A stretch of 64,000 nucleotides of DNA from Monocercomonoides exilis (GCA_001643675.2 LSRY02000061.1:393501-457500), one strand, 5' to 3'; positions 25,303 through 37,346 are shown, numbered from the stretch's first letter. A program made the numbers and translations. Notes: generated from the sequence alone by a model not told the origin.

Positions 25303-25393
25303 CGAAAGGTGAATGTGGGAAATGAATTTTTTATTTTTTGCGGGATGCTCAACATTAAAAAAGGACAGATCAACATTTTTTTGGGACAGACTG
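25303..25393 (-). repeat. Right terminal inverted repeat of the Tc1/mariner-like element
   Basis: Reverse complement of 18222-18312. It ends ...GGGACAGACTG and is followed by TA at 25394-25395, consistent with TA target-site duplication. Confidence 0.8.
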
Positions 25394-25395
25394 TA

Positions 25396-27139
25396 TCATT
25401 GTTTGAAAAATAATTGTTAAAAAATGGGAAGATATTTTTTGCTTTATGAATTTTGTTCCATTCTGCACATTAAATTTTATTTCTCTGTTTTGAAAATTTT
25501 CCAATGTTTTTTTGACACAGAAATGAAAGACTTATCATGATAAGGTTGTGGAAAAAGTTTGAAACAAATGGTCGTTTTTTTCATAAATGCAAAAATTTTG
25601 CCCCAAACTTCAATGTGTTGAATTTACCAAAATGTGAGTTTTCCATTCTCAAAGAATTTTCAATTTATTCTTTTTCTTTTTCTTTTTCTTTTTTTCTGAC
25701 TTTGTTATATTTTTCTATTCTGTTTTTCCTTTATTATATAAATTATTTATCAATCAATAAAAAATTCCCGTTAAATAAAACCAGTTCGTTATTCTCTTTA
25801 TGAACCCGAAAGTTCTCTGCGCAGCTCCGAATGGATTCCATCTTCAAGATGAAAATGAACAGATTTTGACGTTTTTGTTGTTTTAATCCTTGATAGCAGC
25901 AACGAATTATGATGGACTTTAAAATAAATTTCAATGAGTGCTTCTCCTCTCAAAATTTCAGAAGATCATAATGAATATTTGTAACAATAGTCAAAATTTA
26001 TTTTAAAGACATTAACAAAAAAACACTTCAATTCAAAGGTTTTAATAATGCAAAAAGTTTGGGGAAAGAATAAGCAATTATAAACTGGAGAATCAGAAAA
26101 GTTCTACCGTGTCTGGAAAAGCTCTCGAAGAATGTGAGTCAAAAAGTATAAAGCATCATCAAAATTTAACTTTCACAATTCTATTTGCCAAGATTTTTTT
26201 CATAAATTCCTATTGTATAATTTTCAAATAAAATAAAAAATGCCACATTCCGATCAAAATTTAGCTCCCACTAACGAAACTTCACTAAAATAGTAATAAA
26301 CACATTATAGAGATATTGTTTTCATTTTGGCAAAATTTCGTGAGAGGGAACAGAAATTTAATGGAAAAATGATATTCTTATTATCATAGAAAATAAAACA
26401 AAAGGAACTTTTCAAAATATTTTTGACTTTTTTTGAAGGATAAGAAGTTTGACTTTTTCGAAAAAAATGAATAACACATAATAAACTTCTGTGACATGAC
26501 AAGAGAAAATTGAAAAAATGACAAAATGACAGACAAGAAATCTATGATTTGTCAAAAATTGTTATTTCTAACTTTTTCAATACTCTTAATTACTATAATA
26601 ACTAATTTAATAATCTTCATGTGACAATTTTTATTACTCTGAAAATACGATATTTTATATTTATGTTATCAAGTTCCCAATTTTCATTTTATTTGACACG
26701 AAATGTCAGTTGAGGTATTTTTTTGTCAATATTTGTTATTGACAGTCACTGACCGTCGCTAACAAAAGAGAAAAGGATAGACATTTCTGATTCTATCAAC
26801 TGATTTTCCCCAAAGGTCTTCAAATAGTTTTTAAAAAGTTTTCGCTGTTATTTGTTTTGTTTTGTTAAAATTAATTTTTTGTATTTTATTTTATTTTATT
26901 TTATTTTTTATTTTTTTATTTATTATTTTTCGATTCGAACGCGTATAATACAACAAGGAAAAATAAAAATAAAAATGTTCTTGCTCAAACATCTGTAGAA
27001 TGAATTTTGATTATCCATAGTTTTTTTGAAACAAAAAATTTGAAAGTGAAAGAATGGAAAATTTATTTTATCCAAGATAATGGGAAACGGAATTGCTTAA
27101 AATTTATGTAATAGATCCTATTAGAAAGAATTCGAAGTG
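25396..27139. other. AT-rich region with simple repeats, no gene seen
   Basis: About 1.7 kb. It contains a TTTTTC-type repeat near 25668-25698 and an ATTTT-type repeat near 26880-26920. Short frames are not supported by composition or motifs. Confidence 0.5.
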
Positions 27140-27520
27140 ATGTTCACTTTATTACTCATTTCTATCCTATCAAAGGCTTTTGCATACACCGAGTACTATG
27201 AAGAAGATGAGTTCCCGGATTATGAATCATACGAAATTGATGATTCTGAATTCGAAGATTTGGAAGATGACGAAGAACTCGACGAAGATGGAATTCCAAT
27301 AGTTTGCGGATTGTGTAAATGGTTGGTAGGAAAAGCAATTGAATATGCATATGGAAAAACAAACAAGCAAATTACAAACTTCTTATGGTCACAATGCGAC
27401 AAACACCCAACCTGGGCCCACAAATGCCGCGAAGTTGTTCCACCTCTTCTTAACGTTGTATACATGATAGTTAAGAAGTATGGACCACCAATCATTTGCG
27501 GCGCAGCGCATTTGTGTTGA
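27140..27520 (+). CDS. Secreted saposin B-type small protein
   Basis: A single exon of 126 residues starts at ATG 27140; the GTG just before it is not preferred. Residues 1-17 form a hydrophobic signal peptide (MFTLLLISILSKAFAY). Residues about 18-52 are a strongly acidic Glu/Asp/Tyr region. The rest has six cysteines in saposin-like order: CGLC, then QC, KC, IIC and a final HLC at the C-terminus, around amphipathic helices. Saposin-fold proteins interact with lipids or membranes; members range from lipid-binding cofactors to pore-forming peptides in phagotrophic protists, and nothing here tells which. The acidic segment may act as a pro-region. It is isolated from other genes. Confidence 0.75.
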   Translation: MFTLLLISILSKAFAYTEYYEEDEFPDYESYEIDDSEFEDLEDDEELDEDGIPIVCGLCKWLVGKAIEYAYGKTNKQITNFLWSQCDKHPTWAHKCREVVPPLLNVVYMIVKKYGPPIICGAAHLC

Positions 27521-28200
27521 TATGAGATTTTTCTTTTTATTTGGCCAGACATTGTTTTCCATCTTTGGCCTCATTTATTTATCGAGATTTTTTATTCCTT
27601 ATTTTTTTGTTGAAAAATTTAATATATTTTATTGAAAGAATAGAGTTCATTCATCCTTTTATATCAACATTTTGAGTATTCTGTATGAAAATGTTAAAGA
27701 ATAATTGTTTAATGAGTCTCATTTGATTATTGTTGTACCAGCGGAAAAAAATGAAAAAAAAAAAAAATAAATAAAAGAACCTTCGAAAATTGAAGAAAAA
27801 AAAATATTCTTTTTTGAAAACTTATAAAAGAACGCTGGATTTCTTCCATGACGAATCAAAATCTCGTTTTAATGAAATTGCAAATCGAGATTGAAAAGCG
27901 AGAAGTTAAAATGTTGTTTTCTCAATCGAAATAATCAAAAATAGAATTAAAGATTTTTTGTCATTTCCAGAAAATAAGTTGAGTTTTTTTGTAAATTCGA
28001 AAATTCATTTTTTTGTGTATATCATTCCACTGAACTTTTCAGTTGCTATTATTGACTTCCACAGTCCATATTTGAATATTTGTTATGATCTATCCCTTGA
28101 TAAATTGGTTTGGTGTAATTCAAACCATTCGAGAATCGTGATGATTCATTCACAAAAAGATAGCAGTGGGGAAGAATGAAAAGGAACTCAATGAAGCACT
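27521..28200. other. AT-rich intergenic region
   Basis: 3' flank of the saposin-like gene, with poly-A tracts near 27755-27770. No convincing coding region. Confidence 0.45.
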
Positions 28201-28449
28201 TGGATTTCTGCAGACAAATCCATAAAGTGTCTATATTTTGCGATTTTGTGAGAACAACTGAAATGTCAGGAGCATGCCACAGTTGAAGAATAAAAGCTGG
28301 AAACACTCATCAAAAAGCAGGGGAAAAACAATTCAATAGAGAATTAACTGAATGGGAGACAAGAGCCGATATAATTTAAATAGATGGATTTCACTTCTCA
28401 AAAAGAAGTGTTGGTGCATATGTTTGATGACATTTTGCAAAAGAACTTT

Positions 28450-29502
28450 ACAAGCATTCAACAATTGATTGTTGTGCGGGAATGGAGTCAAAGTTTGCTT
28501 TGGATATGAACATCTGGAAGCTGAAAAGCATCCTTATACTAAAAGTACTCACGCCAGATGGAATTCTGAAAGTGAATGCCATGGATCTGTTGAAGCTTGA
28601 TCTGCATCAGTTTATTATAAATGTACCATTGTGCTCATTTCCAGGGCTTTTGGACCTGATGAGGCTATGTCTTTCGAAAAAAAGACACACCCGTCTAATT
28701 TTCAGGTTGAGTCGATGATTAACCAATAACAAAAGCAAGGATAAGTTAAGATCGAAGTGCTCAACAATAGCTGATGGGTGGAGATGATGGTGATACGGAT
28801 GGATCCAGGGGTAGATGTGGTGTTGGAAAAAGACAAAAACGCTCAGGATGAATACTTTGAGAAGATTTGGTATATAGTGCTCCAATTGAGCTACACAGCA
28901 CTTTGGATGCGGGCTTTGCCAACGAAGATGTGTGTGATAACTGAGAGCCAGAATTTGGAGAGGCTTTTGAGCCTTGAAGTGATCGAGAAAGGATATGGGC
29001 ATGCTGAATCTGATTACGGGAAGAGCAATATGTTCAGTTATGAGCTTCGAGTTGATGCAGGTGACAGGAGAGTGCAGGTATGGCATCAACTGAATTACCG
29101 TAGATGGAACAAAATGAGACACATTTTTGATGAACAAGCTTGCGATTCATTTCATTTTGCAGGATGTGAATAATCAGATTCCAGAAGCTCATTGAAGAAG
29201 TTGAATTGCAAGATTTGATAACAGATTCAAAGCTGAAACATGGAGAGATGAATATGAACAAAGTGAGGTCGAAAGAAGCCAACGAATATTTTGTACAGCG
29301 ACTGATGGAAAAGAAAGAGCTTTCCGTTGCAGACGAAAACGAAACATTCTTTGATTTTAGAAGAAAAGCTGAAGAAGTTCCATCAGTGAAAGTTGTTGCG
29401 AATAAAGTGAGAGAGGTACATTTGCGCGAGTTTGATGAAATCATATTTTGTTTTAGCTCACCGATGCATCGAGATGTGGATGCGGGAATGGAGGTGGATT
29501 GA
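28450..29502 (+). other. Fragmented reading frames, unrecognised
   Basis: Base composition is closer to coding DNA than its surroundings, and short frames succeed one another on the + strand: one at 28482-28718, one at 28778-29173 (VDVVLEKDKNAQDEYFEKI), and one at 29206-29502 (NKVRSKEANEYFVQRLMEKK). Frequent stops and frame changes suggest a decayed gene. I do not recognise the family. Confidence 0.3.
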
Positions 29503-29921
29503 CTAAAGAAGAATTTCGAACAGATGCTGGATTATTCTGTATATTCAAATGTGATCTCTCGTGCGAGCGCAAATATCCTGCTGCTCCATCCGCTATTGTT
29601 CCGTGAAGTTACTGTATCTTCTTGGACGGCACACAGATGATTGGGCGAAGGATGCATCGGTTACTGTGGAGTGGACTGATGCAATGTGGAAGATCAAAGA
29701 ACGAGCTAAAGCAGGAAACATGGATGATTGTGACGAATAACTTTTAAAAGTCTGTAAGAGTTCATTCATTTTTGTCTTTCATAGCAGTTTCTCCTGATCC
29801 GAAGAAGCAAGCACTGCAAAGATGATCTCTGATTCGATTGCACCAGATAAATAGTTGGACAGCAGCCGCAGCAAAGCTTGACGTTTGAAAGTGTTACAAA
29901 GAAAAAAACAAAGGTTTTATT

Positions 29922-29922
29922 G

Positions 29923-29958
<36 letters not shown>
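29922..29958. repeat. (TA)n microsatellite
   Basis: An uninterrupted run of alternating T and A for about 36 bp. Confidence 0.9.
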
Positions 29959-29959
<1 letters not shown>

Positions 29960-29961
<2 letters not shown>

Positions 29962-31720
29962 GATAATACAAAGCTCCATATTGATTTTTCCTTTTTCAAC
30001 AATGTCAGAAACAGGCACATCTTACAAGAATATATTCGAAAAAGCAAAGTTATTAAACAAAATACGCTGCAAATGATTGGAAAAGAGTGAAGGAAAGGAA
30101 ACATATTTATTTTTTAATGAACAATCAAAAGAAAAACATTCAAAAACAACTCTAAAACTCTTTTTGTCCGATACATGTCAGCCCAATACGTTTACAAATG
30201 GTGGACAGCATGCCATTTTGATGTATTTTCTCCATTTATTGAAATGAACGATAATTCAGATCAGATTACAGGAAATTATTCAGTAGGCCAATCGTCAAAT
30301 CAACATTCAAAGACAAAAGTTTATTCTATCAAAACCATGGAGAAATGGAAAAGAAAATTGGTTTTAATAAAGTAAGGAAAGTGATAAAGAGAGCACGGGT
30401 TCTGGTTGTGAAATTCAGAGTTCAGTTTGATGAAGCAATAAAAAGAGTTGTGCCATTGAAAAAATGAGCTCAGAATGCAGGCAATATTGAATTTCACTCC
30501 CGCTGAGAATATTTAATTTGAAGATTTTCATTCTTTCATTTCTCACTACAACGTGTAACAAAACAATAAAAACAGTATGAAAATATCTGCCGAAAATCGG
30601 ACATTGTTGAATTGCGACGTGCACATTGGAATAATAAAGGGAATTGTAAACTCTTCGCTGATGTGACTTTATTGCGTGATGGATACTCGCATGCGCCAAT
30701 TGTCCGTTCTTGTGAAAGAATTAGCAAAGTCTAAAACATTCGCGATGCTTCTGTAAAATCTCTCTCCAGCTATGGATGGATGCTTCTTGTGCTGACTTTC
30801 CTGATGGAGCGGAAGACATCTGCGATTGTGTCACTATAAGACAAAGCATTGCCTTTTTGAGTCTGCTTGGAGAGAGCTTGAAAAATTTGATGATAAGTAT
30901 TTTGAGGAAAAGGAGATTAGAGAAAATGTTAGAGACTCATGGAGAACAAATTGCTATCTCGTGATTGATGAAGACATTGAAGGGGAAAGATTACTCTTCA
31001 GAGTCGATGCTAATACATGGCACTAATTGAAATGAAGAAAGAGAATTTTTGATGCCATTTGCGAGAGAAACAGAAAAGTGGAAGAAAGTTATGATTTTAC
31101 AAAAGAGAATATCTCTGAGACAGACAATTTGTTTGCAACGGACAAGTGAAACAAGAAAAGCAAGAAAAGCGGCAATAGAAATAACAGAGTCGTTGCCTTC
31201 TTTAGTATTATCACAGGCAACCTAAAAAAAACACCAGAAGAAAAAACAACTTCATCTTCATCTTCTGGAAAAAATAAAAACAAATCATTAACTCTTCTTC
31301 CATTACCCCCAAATCTCGCGAATCAAGATTTGTGAATTTTCCTTCGCACAACAAACTGCCAAAAAAATTAAATATAATATTTACAGAAATCCTTCATGAG
31401 GCATCTTCTTTTCATCACAGAATATTCATCTGGTTTTACTCCTCAATTTCCGGTGACTCCCCTCCTCATATTCTTTTTCATCAACGTTGTTACACTGCTC
31501 TTTTGTGAGAGAATGTCCATCTTCAACATTTTTGACTGAAGCATATGAAACATAAAAGGAATGGGAAAAAGGAAAATGAAGATAATTAAAAAGAAAGAAA
31601 GACACAACAACAAGGTTCAAATAACAACGGAAAAGAAAGGTGCTAAAGCGAAAAAACTCTGAACAATGCGAATCTTAAACAACTTTAGAAGACAACTTTT
31701 TCGTTTTCTAATTTTTATTC
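29960..31720. other. Low-information region with scattered short frames
   Basis: Only short frames (for example 30175-30375 +) with no recognisable motif and many stops. Probably decayed sequence; no gene is called. Confidence 0.4.
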
Positions 31721-31721
31721 A

Positions 31722-31723
<2 letters not shown>

Positions 31724-31752
<29 letters not shown>

Positions 31753-32010
31753 CTTCCCACTCTTCTTCTTCTTCTTCTTCTTCCCACTCTTCTTCTTCTT
31801 CTTCTTCTTCTTCTCCTTCTTCTTCTCCTTCTCCTTCTTCTTCTTCTCCTTTTCCTTCTCATTCTTATTCTTCTTCTTCTCCTTCTTCTTCTTCTTCTTC
31901 TTCTTCTCCTTCTTCTTCTCCTTCTCCTTCTTCTTCTTCTCCTTTTCCTTCTCATTCTTATTCTTCTTCTTCTTCTTCTTCTTCTTCTTCTTCTTCTTCT
32001 TCCCACTCTT

Positions 32011-32041
<31 letters not shown>

Positions 32042-32354
32042 TTCTTCTTCTTCTTCTTCTCATTCTTCTTCTTCTCCTTCTTCTTCTCCTTCTCCTTCTT
32101 CTCCTTCTCCTTCTTCTTCTTCTCCTTTTCCTTCTCATTCTTCTTCTTCTTCTTCTTCTTCTTCTTCTTCTTCTTCTTCTTCCCACTCTTCTTCTTCTTC
32201 TTCTTCTCCTTCTTCTTCTTCTTCTTCTTCTTATTCTTCTTCTTCTCCTTTTCCTTCTCATTCTTCTTCTTCTTCTTCTTATTCTTCTTCTTCTTCTTCT
32301 CCTTCTTCTTCTTCTTCTTCTCCTTTTCCTTCTCCTTCTCCTTCTCCTTCTTTT
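31724..32354. repeat. About 630-bp CTT/TTC polypyrimidine tract
   Basis: Nearly pure pyrimidine on the + strand, built of CTT units with CTCCTT, CCCACT and CTCATT variants in loosely periodic blocks. All long frames through it on either strand (poly-Leu, poly-Lys, poly-Arg) are repeat artefacts. Confidence 0.95.
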
Positions 32355-32478
32355 CAAACATCATCATCATCATCTTCTTCTTCTTTGTCTTCTATTTCTC
32401 TTCTACCACAACTACTACTTTTTCTTCTTTTTCTAATCGTATTTCTTCATTTTTTGCATCTTCATCGTCTTCTTCGTC

Positions 32479-32543
32479 TTCAACCTCTCCAACCTCTTCA
32501 ACCTCTCCAACCTCTTCAACCTCTTCAACCTCTTCAACCTCTT
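32479..32543. repeat. 9-bp tandem repeat (TCAACCTCT and variants)
   Basis: About seven tandem units alternating TCAACCTCT and CCAACCTCT, just downstream of the polypyrimidine tract. Confidence 0.85.
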
Positions 32544-32639
32544 TTTTCTTTTTTTCTTTTTCACCTTCTTCAACACAGAATGAATATATATATACTCATA
32601 CTCATATCCTTTCTAACTTTTATTTCATCACATTTGGAG

Positions 32640-35000
32640 GACTTTTAGCAAGACGTATTTTTTTGTTGCAAAATCCTGTAAAAAGTGCCTATCCTTCTCG
32701 ACAAATGACGAGCCTTTGAAGTGCTTAAATGTTTCTTTGATGAACATGAACTTATGCTCAAAGGAGAAGTGAAACAGACTCAATATCATCACATTCAACA
32801 GAATCGTCTTTTCTGTATTTAGATTGCAAAAGTCTGCAACAGCTGATAAGGAATGGACTTCTATATCACAGCAGCAAATAGTACAATAAATGAATGAATC
32901 AGCATGAATTGAACAAATAATACAATGTGATACAGAAATGTTGCCTTTGTAGAAAAATTTTGTGACTTCGTGGCTGAATACATTCAACAGGATTGACTTT
33001 TGTGTACAAAGAAGATAACAGAGGAAACTTTATTATTTTTTGTTTGTGAAGAGGCGAAAGCTAAAGAAGAGAAAGAAAAAAGGAATGAAGAAGAAAGAAT
33101 CTTTTAAAAAGAGAGCAGAAGACGGAGAATGGAATTATGAAGAGCGACGAGCTACTCACGAAAAATGCAGCGATTGAATGGTATCTGAAAGTCCTTACAA
33201 GCATCAACGGAATAACTTTCAACAACAAATTCTTTGAGACCATTTTCTGCTTGACTAGCTGCAAAGCTGATGAGGTTTGATTCGTATTTCTTTCATTCTC
33301 TTTAACACTTAAATTCATTCATTCATTCATTATATTTTCCTTTCATTATCTTAAAATGCATATGTGATATGAATTATATTTTTACAAAATTAAAATTTAT
33401 AATATTTTCAAAATTTTGATTCTATGAACACAAAGTGACTCCATTCTAGTTCTTCGAGCTACAACCTTCAGCTTCTTTGCACTTTTCAAATGACAGCGAC
33501 AAATATATCCAGCGTCTCCTTCTGCAATCATCTTTTTTCAACGTCTTCACAACCAATCTGGTCTTCTCTTCGTCCTGTCTGAGCCACGAGGCAGCGATTT
33601 TTGTATCCAACATTGATGAAGAGACAGATTCACGGGAATGCACCCTCCTTTGGCCGAGGTGTGAGTGTATTCTCTCTGTCAGATTTTATTGACAGATGCA
33701 TAGTGCGCTGTATCATGCGATGAGTGCTCTATGAAATGTGAGGATGTTTATCAGGGCAGCAGAGAGGCAATGGAGGATGCTTATTGAGGTTGTGCGAGTT
33801 GAGGTGATTGTACAGACACTGAAAATCGAATGACATTAGAAAGTTGTATGAGAGGCGATGCTTCAGATATGAATGCTTCTTGGGGAGTACTAAAAGAAGA
33901 ATAATGAGGAGAAAGAGAAAGAGGAAGAAGAAAGAAAAGAAAGAGATGAATTGAAGTTGTTTATCGTTTCGAGAAAGTAAACAAACAAAATTGATGATCA
34001 GCTTTCAGAAAATGTCCGAATTACAAGTTTGGTTGAGCTTTCACTGGAGAAAATTGAAAATGTGAAGAAGGGATGTGTTTTTCTGCTTAAAAAGTACTTT
34101 CCAGAAGCAGTTGAACAAGATGAGATGGAAGAAGAAGAAGAAAAAAAGAGAAGAAGAGGATGAAAAAGATGCAGGTTATACCGATAGTTGCAACATAAAC
34201 ACAACAATTATTCCATTCAATGGAAAGCTGCAAACAGAGAAGCCGATGGGAATGATGGGGAAGAGATAAAAGACTACAAGATCTTTTAATTTTTTGAGCT
34301 GATAGAAACATATTCTTCTATTCTATCGTCAAATGTGTCGATTTATCAGACTTTGGATTCATTTCATCTCGACTCTTTCGGAGTCTTCGCTTCGAACAAA
34401 AGAAAATGCAAGTCCTTCTCTTTCTTCAACAACTGCTCTTCTTTAGCTTCTGCTTCTGTTTCTCCTCATTCACCGTCTTCTCCTTCTTATTAAATTCTCC
34501 AACACTCATTTCACTCAATTCACCAATCCTTCAACAAAATCCAGTTCTCTTACACAATTAACCCAAATTTCATCTAGCACCCATCAAATTACAGGATAAC
34601 AATCAAACGCATTATTCTTTTTTTTCATCCAGTTTGGGAACATCGCCAAGCCTTCAACATACATTTTTCGAATTGCTCTTCTACATCCGCACAGCCTCCA
34701 ATATCTTTCATATCGATGCCTCATGTTTCCAACCTGCGAGAGCCCTTTATCTTTGGCTCTTCAATCAATCTGAACAAAAAGCTCATTCTTCCCTTTCCCT
34801 GCTTCCCATTTCCTGTGTTTATTCTTCCTCAGCTATCACTTGAACACATTCTTTTTGCTATTAGCATTGTTTGTGATTGCTGTTTTAAGTTTTGAACTGA
34901 CAATTGGCCAAATGCAGATGAATAATTTTTGAAACAGAAGCGTTTCTCAAATTTCTTCTTGTTTCAGGAGCCGTTCAACCATCGTCTATTCACTCTGTTT
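32640..35000. other. Decayed coding-like segments, unassigned
   Basis: Short stretches have codon-like composition, such as 33446-33690 (+ frame containing FNVFTTNLVFSSSCLSHEAA) and 34075-34269, but none extends into a recognisable domain and stops are frequent. I assign no product. Confidence 0.35.
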
Positions 35001-35099
35001 CCTCATCTTCTTCAACTGGAGCAGCTCGCTGGTCTGCTTTACCATTCTGTAGCAGGAGAACCGAAGAGAAGAAAGTAACAGGAGATGATCAGCCATCAT

Positions 35100-36333
35100 T
35101 ATCAGCGCATGTGATTGACCCTTCGGATGCCTCGGCGGTGGCAGCATCATACACATCAGCAGGAGCGATGGATGACATCGAGAGGCGGCTGCGGATTGTG
35201 GTGCCAGAGGCGGCTGGGGTGTATGGGCGGCACATGCCGCTGTCGCTGTAGACGCTTCGAGGGATATGTCGTGGCGTGGAGGGCGGTGCTGTATGGGGGT
35301 GTTGTGTGTGCGTACGATGTGGCGCTTTCGGCAATGCTTTCGGTTCCGCTGGTGATGCAGCTTCCGTTACTTGCAGCGTCAGTGTGGAAAGAAAAAGAAG
35401 AGCAGGAGGGTATTTGCAGCTGCAGATGTGAATGAGTAACTGTTAATCAACGATCTGTTTGACCAGTCGCTGCAGATATGGTGATCTCCGCAGTCGAGGC
35501 GTGTGGTGGTGAAGCTGGACGAGGAAGTGATGAGGCGAGGGGTTGCAGTGTGTGAAGTGGAGGAGATTTTGGAGAAGGGGTTGGATGCAGCGGGGCTGAG
35601 GATGGTGGATGTGGTTCTGTTACCAGCAGCGATTGAGCTGGCGGTGAAGGAGGAGCGCGAAGAGGCAGAGGAAGGTGAAGGGAATGAGGAGAAAGGCAGG
35701 CATCTGACAGCGCACAGAGAGTTTGTGGAGAGAATCAAAGAGAACCAGGGGAAGCTGGAAGAAAAGATGGCGCAGCTGGTTGTGGAGGCGTTTGGGCTGA
35801 GTGGGCTGAGGTTTGTGAATGCAGAGGCTGAGGCGGATTCAGACAAGCAGTATTCAGTGGAACCAGAAGTGTGCAGTTCCTCTCCATCCGATGGCATTTA
35901 ACGTGAGAACAGGAGAGCAGAAGAAGCAGCAGATGGGTCTTTGGGTATAGCTTCAGATAGAAGTTCAGAGGGAGTGAGAAAAGATGAGGAACAGGTGGAA
36001 ATGTCTGCGAATGGTTTGGGGATGAATGAGGAGTCAGGGAGAGAGGGTGGTTCCATTGATTTGGAGAAGGAAGAGGAAGAGGAAGAGGAAGAGGAAGAAG
36101 AAGAAGAAGGACAGATTCTGGATGTGGAATCGCTGCTGAGTGTTCCTGCGCACCCGGAGTGTGTGACGCTGGTTGACGAGAGTGCGTGTGGGAGCTGGCG
36201 GGACTATCTGGTGACGATGAACGTGGAGGAGGTGCTTGTGGAGCTGTGTACAGAGGGGGAGCTGATTGTGGGGGAAGCCAGTTGTGGAAGGGATAACACA
36301 GTCGGACGGGACGATGATCATCATGTTTATTAG
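35100..36333 (+). pseudogene. GC-rich coiled-coil family gene, copy 1 (holds the empty insertion site)
   Basis: The main exon runs 35494-36333 and is preceded by a likely intron 35428-35493 (GTGAAT...CAG), matched at the same place in copy 2. Readable segments: VVVKLDEEVM, AAIELAVKEEREEAEEGE, TAHREFVERIKENQGKLEE, a Glu run near 36066-36108, and a conserved C-terminal block (LLSVPAHPECVTLVDESACG, NVEEVLVELCTEGEL) ending HHVY then TAG. One in-frame TAA (35899-35901) interrupts it; copy 2 has CAA (Gln) there. The upstream exon appears frameshifted. Composition is far richer in GC than the neighbourhood. Function unknown; I only recall it as resembling hypothetical oxymonad proteins. Confidence 0.5.
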
Positions 36334-36450
36334 GGAGAGTCAAATTCAGAGAGAGAAGAGAAGAGAAGAGAAGGGGACAGGAATAAGTGTTTGGCAAAGG
36401 ATTGGGTGTTGTTTCATTTTTAAATAGACAGACGGAAAGAGAGAAAGAGG

Positions 36451-36738
36451 ATGGAGGAGTTTATTGCGATTGGGGAGGTTGTGCTGCAGGAAAGTGTTCC
36501 GTTAATTGCTCTGCGGGATGCTACGTGTGCGATCAAGCAAGTGTGCCACAGGAAAGGGATTATTGTGGTGTTTGGTGTTTTGTATTGTGTGTTTGAAGAC
36601 GAGTCTGAGTCGTTGGCAGCGTCGTCAGCGTTCCGGTGGATGTCGTATCTGCTGCAGGGGGACATCGAGATCGCATCTGGAAACTACCTCCTTCCGCGCT
36701 GGCACTGCCCCTTCGCATGTGCATGCTCCGTCCTCTGA
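36451..36738 (+). CDS. Hypothetical GC-rich reading frame, possibly a fragment
   Basis: A 95-residue frame starts at ATG 36451 (MEEFIAIGEVVLQESVPLIA) and contains a helical Ala/Cys/Val-rich stretch before its frame ends at TGA 36736-36738. Coding character continues in other frames to about 36866, so it is probably a decayed gene. It shares the high GC content of the copy-1 pseudogene just upstream. Not recognised. Confidence 0.3.
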   Translation: MEEFIAIGEVVLQESVPLIALRDATCAIKQVCHRKGIIVVFGVLYCVFEDESESLAASSAFRWMSYLLQGDIEIASGNYLLPRWHCPFACACSVL

Positions 36739-36878
36739 TTCTGCGCATTCTGCCTCTGCTCGGCCTCAGGGCTCTTCGAATGCAACGCACAGCTTTCATT
36801 CACCACATCTGCTGACAACTGTTAGGCGTGCTCTTCTTCAGTCTTTATCCAATTTGTTTTGCGATTGAAATAATTTTT

Positions 36879-37346
36879 TCAATGATCCTTCTCCTTATTC
36901 TTATCATTCCCATGAGATAACAGGAACAGCAAATCTCTCATATCAACGATCATTTTCTCACGAGTCGAAGAACAGGCTATTGCATCTACCAGATTAGACA
37001 TCGAAGATGTGGTTGGACACAAATCCTCTCCTCGAACAAAAGCGGATTCTGTGTCTGATGTGTCTGTGGATGAAGTGGATGAAATGGATGGTGATGGTGT
37101 TCGCTTTCTTGTTTTCTCCTCTTCTTTTTCGTCAACCTTCTCCAGCATCCATTGAGGAATCTTGTCTGAATCTTTTCCCAAAATATATTCAGTTGATCCA
37201 CATTCGCATAACAAATGCTCTGATGATTCTGAATGTCCCAAGCTATTCTCATAAACTCTCTTCTTTATCCTCTCTTCATTCTTCTTCTCTGCCTCCCTCT
37301 CTGCCCTCCTCCACTGCTCTTCAGGAGACATTTCCATCGTAACCAT
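36879..37346 (-). pseudogene. Fragment of an oxymonad kinase-associated multigene family
   Basis: The 155-residue frame from ATG at 37346 reads MEMSPEEQWRRAEREAEKKN, then HSESSEHLLCECGSTEYILG, KIPQWMLEKVDEKEEE, TPSPSISSTSSTDTSDTES and FVRGEDLCPTTSSMSNLVDA, and stops soon after DMRDLLFLLSHG. From memory this is a hallmark insert of a large M. exilis family of protein-kinase-like proteins, where it links the two parts of the kinase-like domain. Neither kinase lobe is present on either side, so this is a truncated piece. The frame itself is intact, suggesting recent truncation. Confidence 0.5.

Larger units (their letters stand above)
18222..25393 (+). mobile_element. Tc1/mariner-like element, 7.2 kb including a nested insertion
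   Basis: The sequence from 18222 (CAGTCTGTCCC...) to about 18312 recurs as its reverse complement at 25303-25393, making terminal inverted repeats of about 91 bp with few differences. The right end is followed by TA, the usual target dinucleotide; the left flank has lost it. Inside lies a broken DDE transposase (18335-22631), itself split by a second element. The interval 22632-25302 is AT-rich and contains a decayed copy of a host gene family (23925-24410). Without the nested insertion the element would be about 4.4 kb, long for this superfamily. Confidence 0.75.

Noticed and set aside
29878-30104. Short frames across the TA repeat
   Set aside because: Ile/Tyr repeats come from the microsatellite; no supported protein.
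31708-32436. Long open frames (poly-Leu, poly-Lys, poly-Arg) of more than 210 codons
   Set aside because: They are translations of the CTT/TTC tract in different frames, with no other sequence content.
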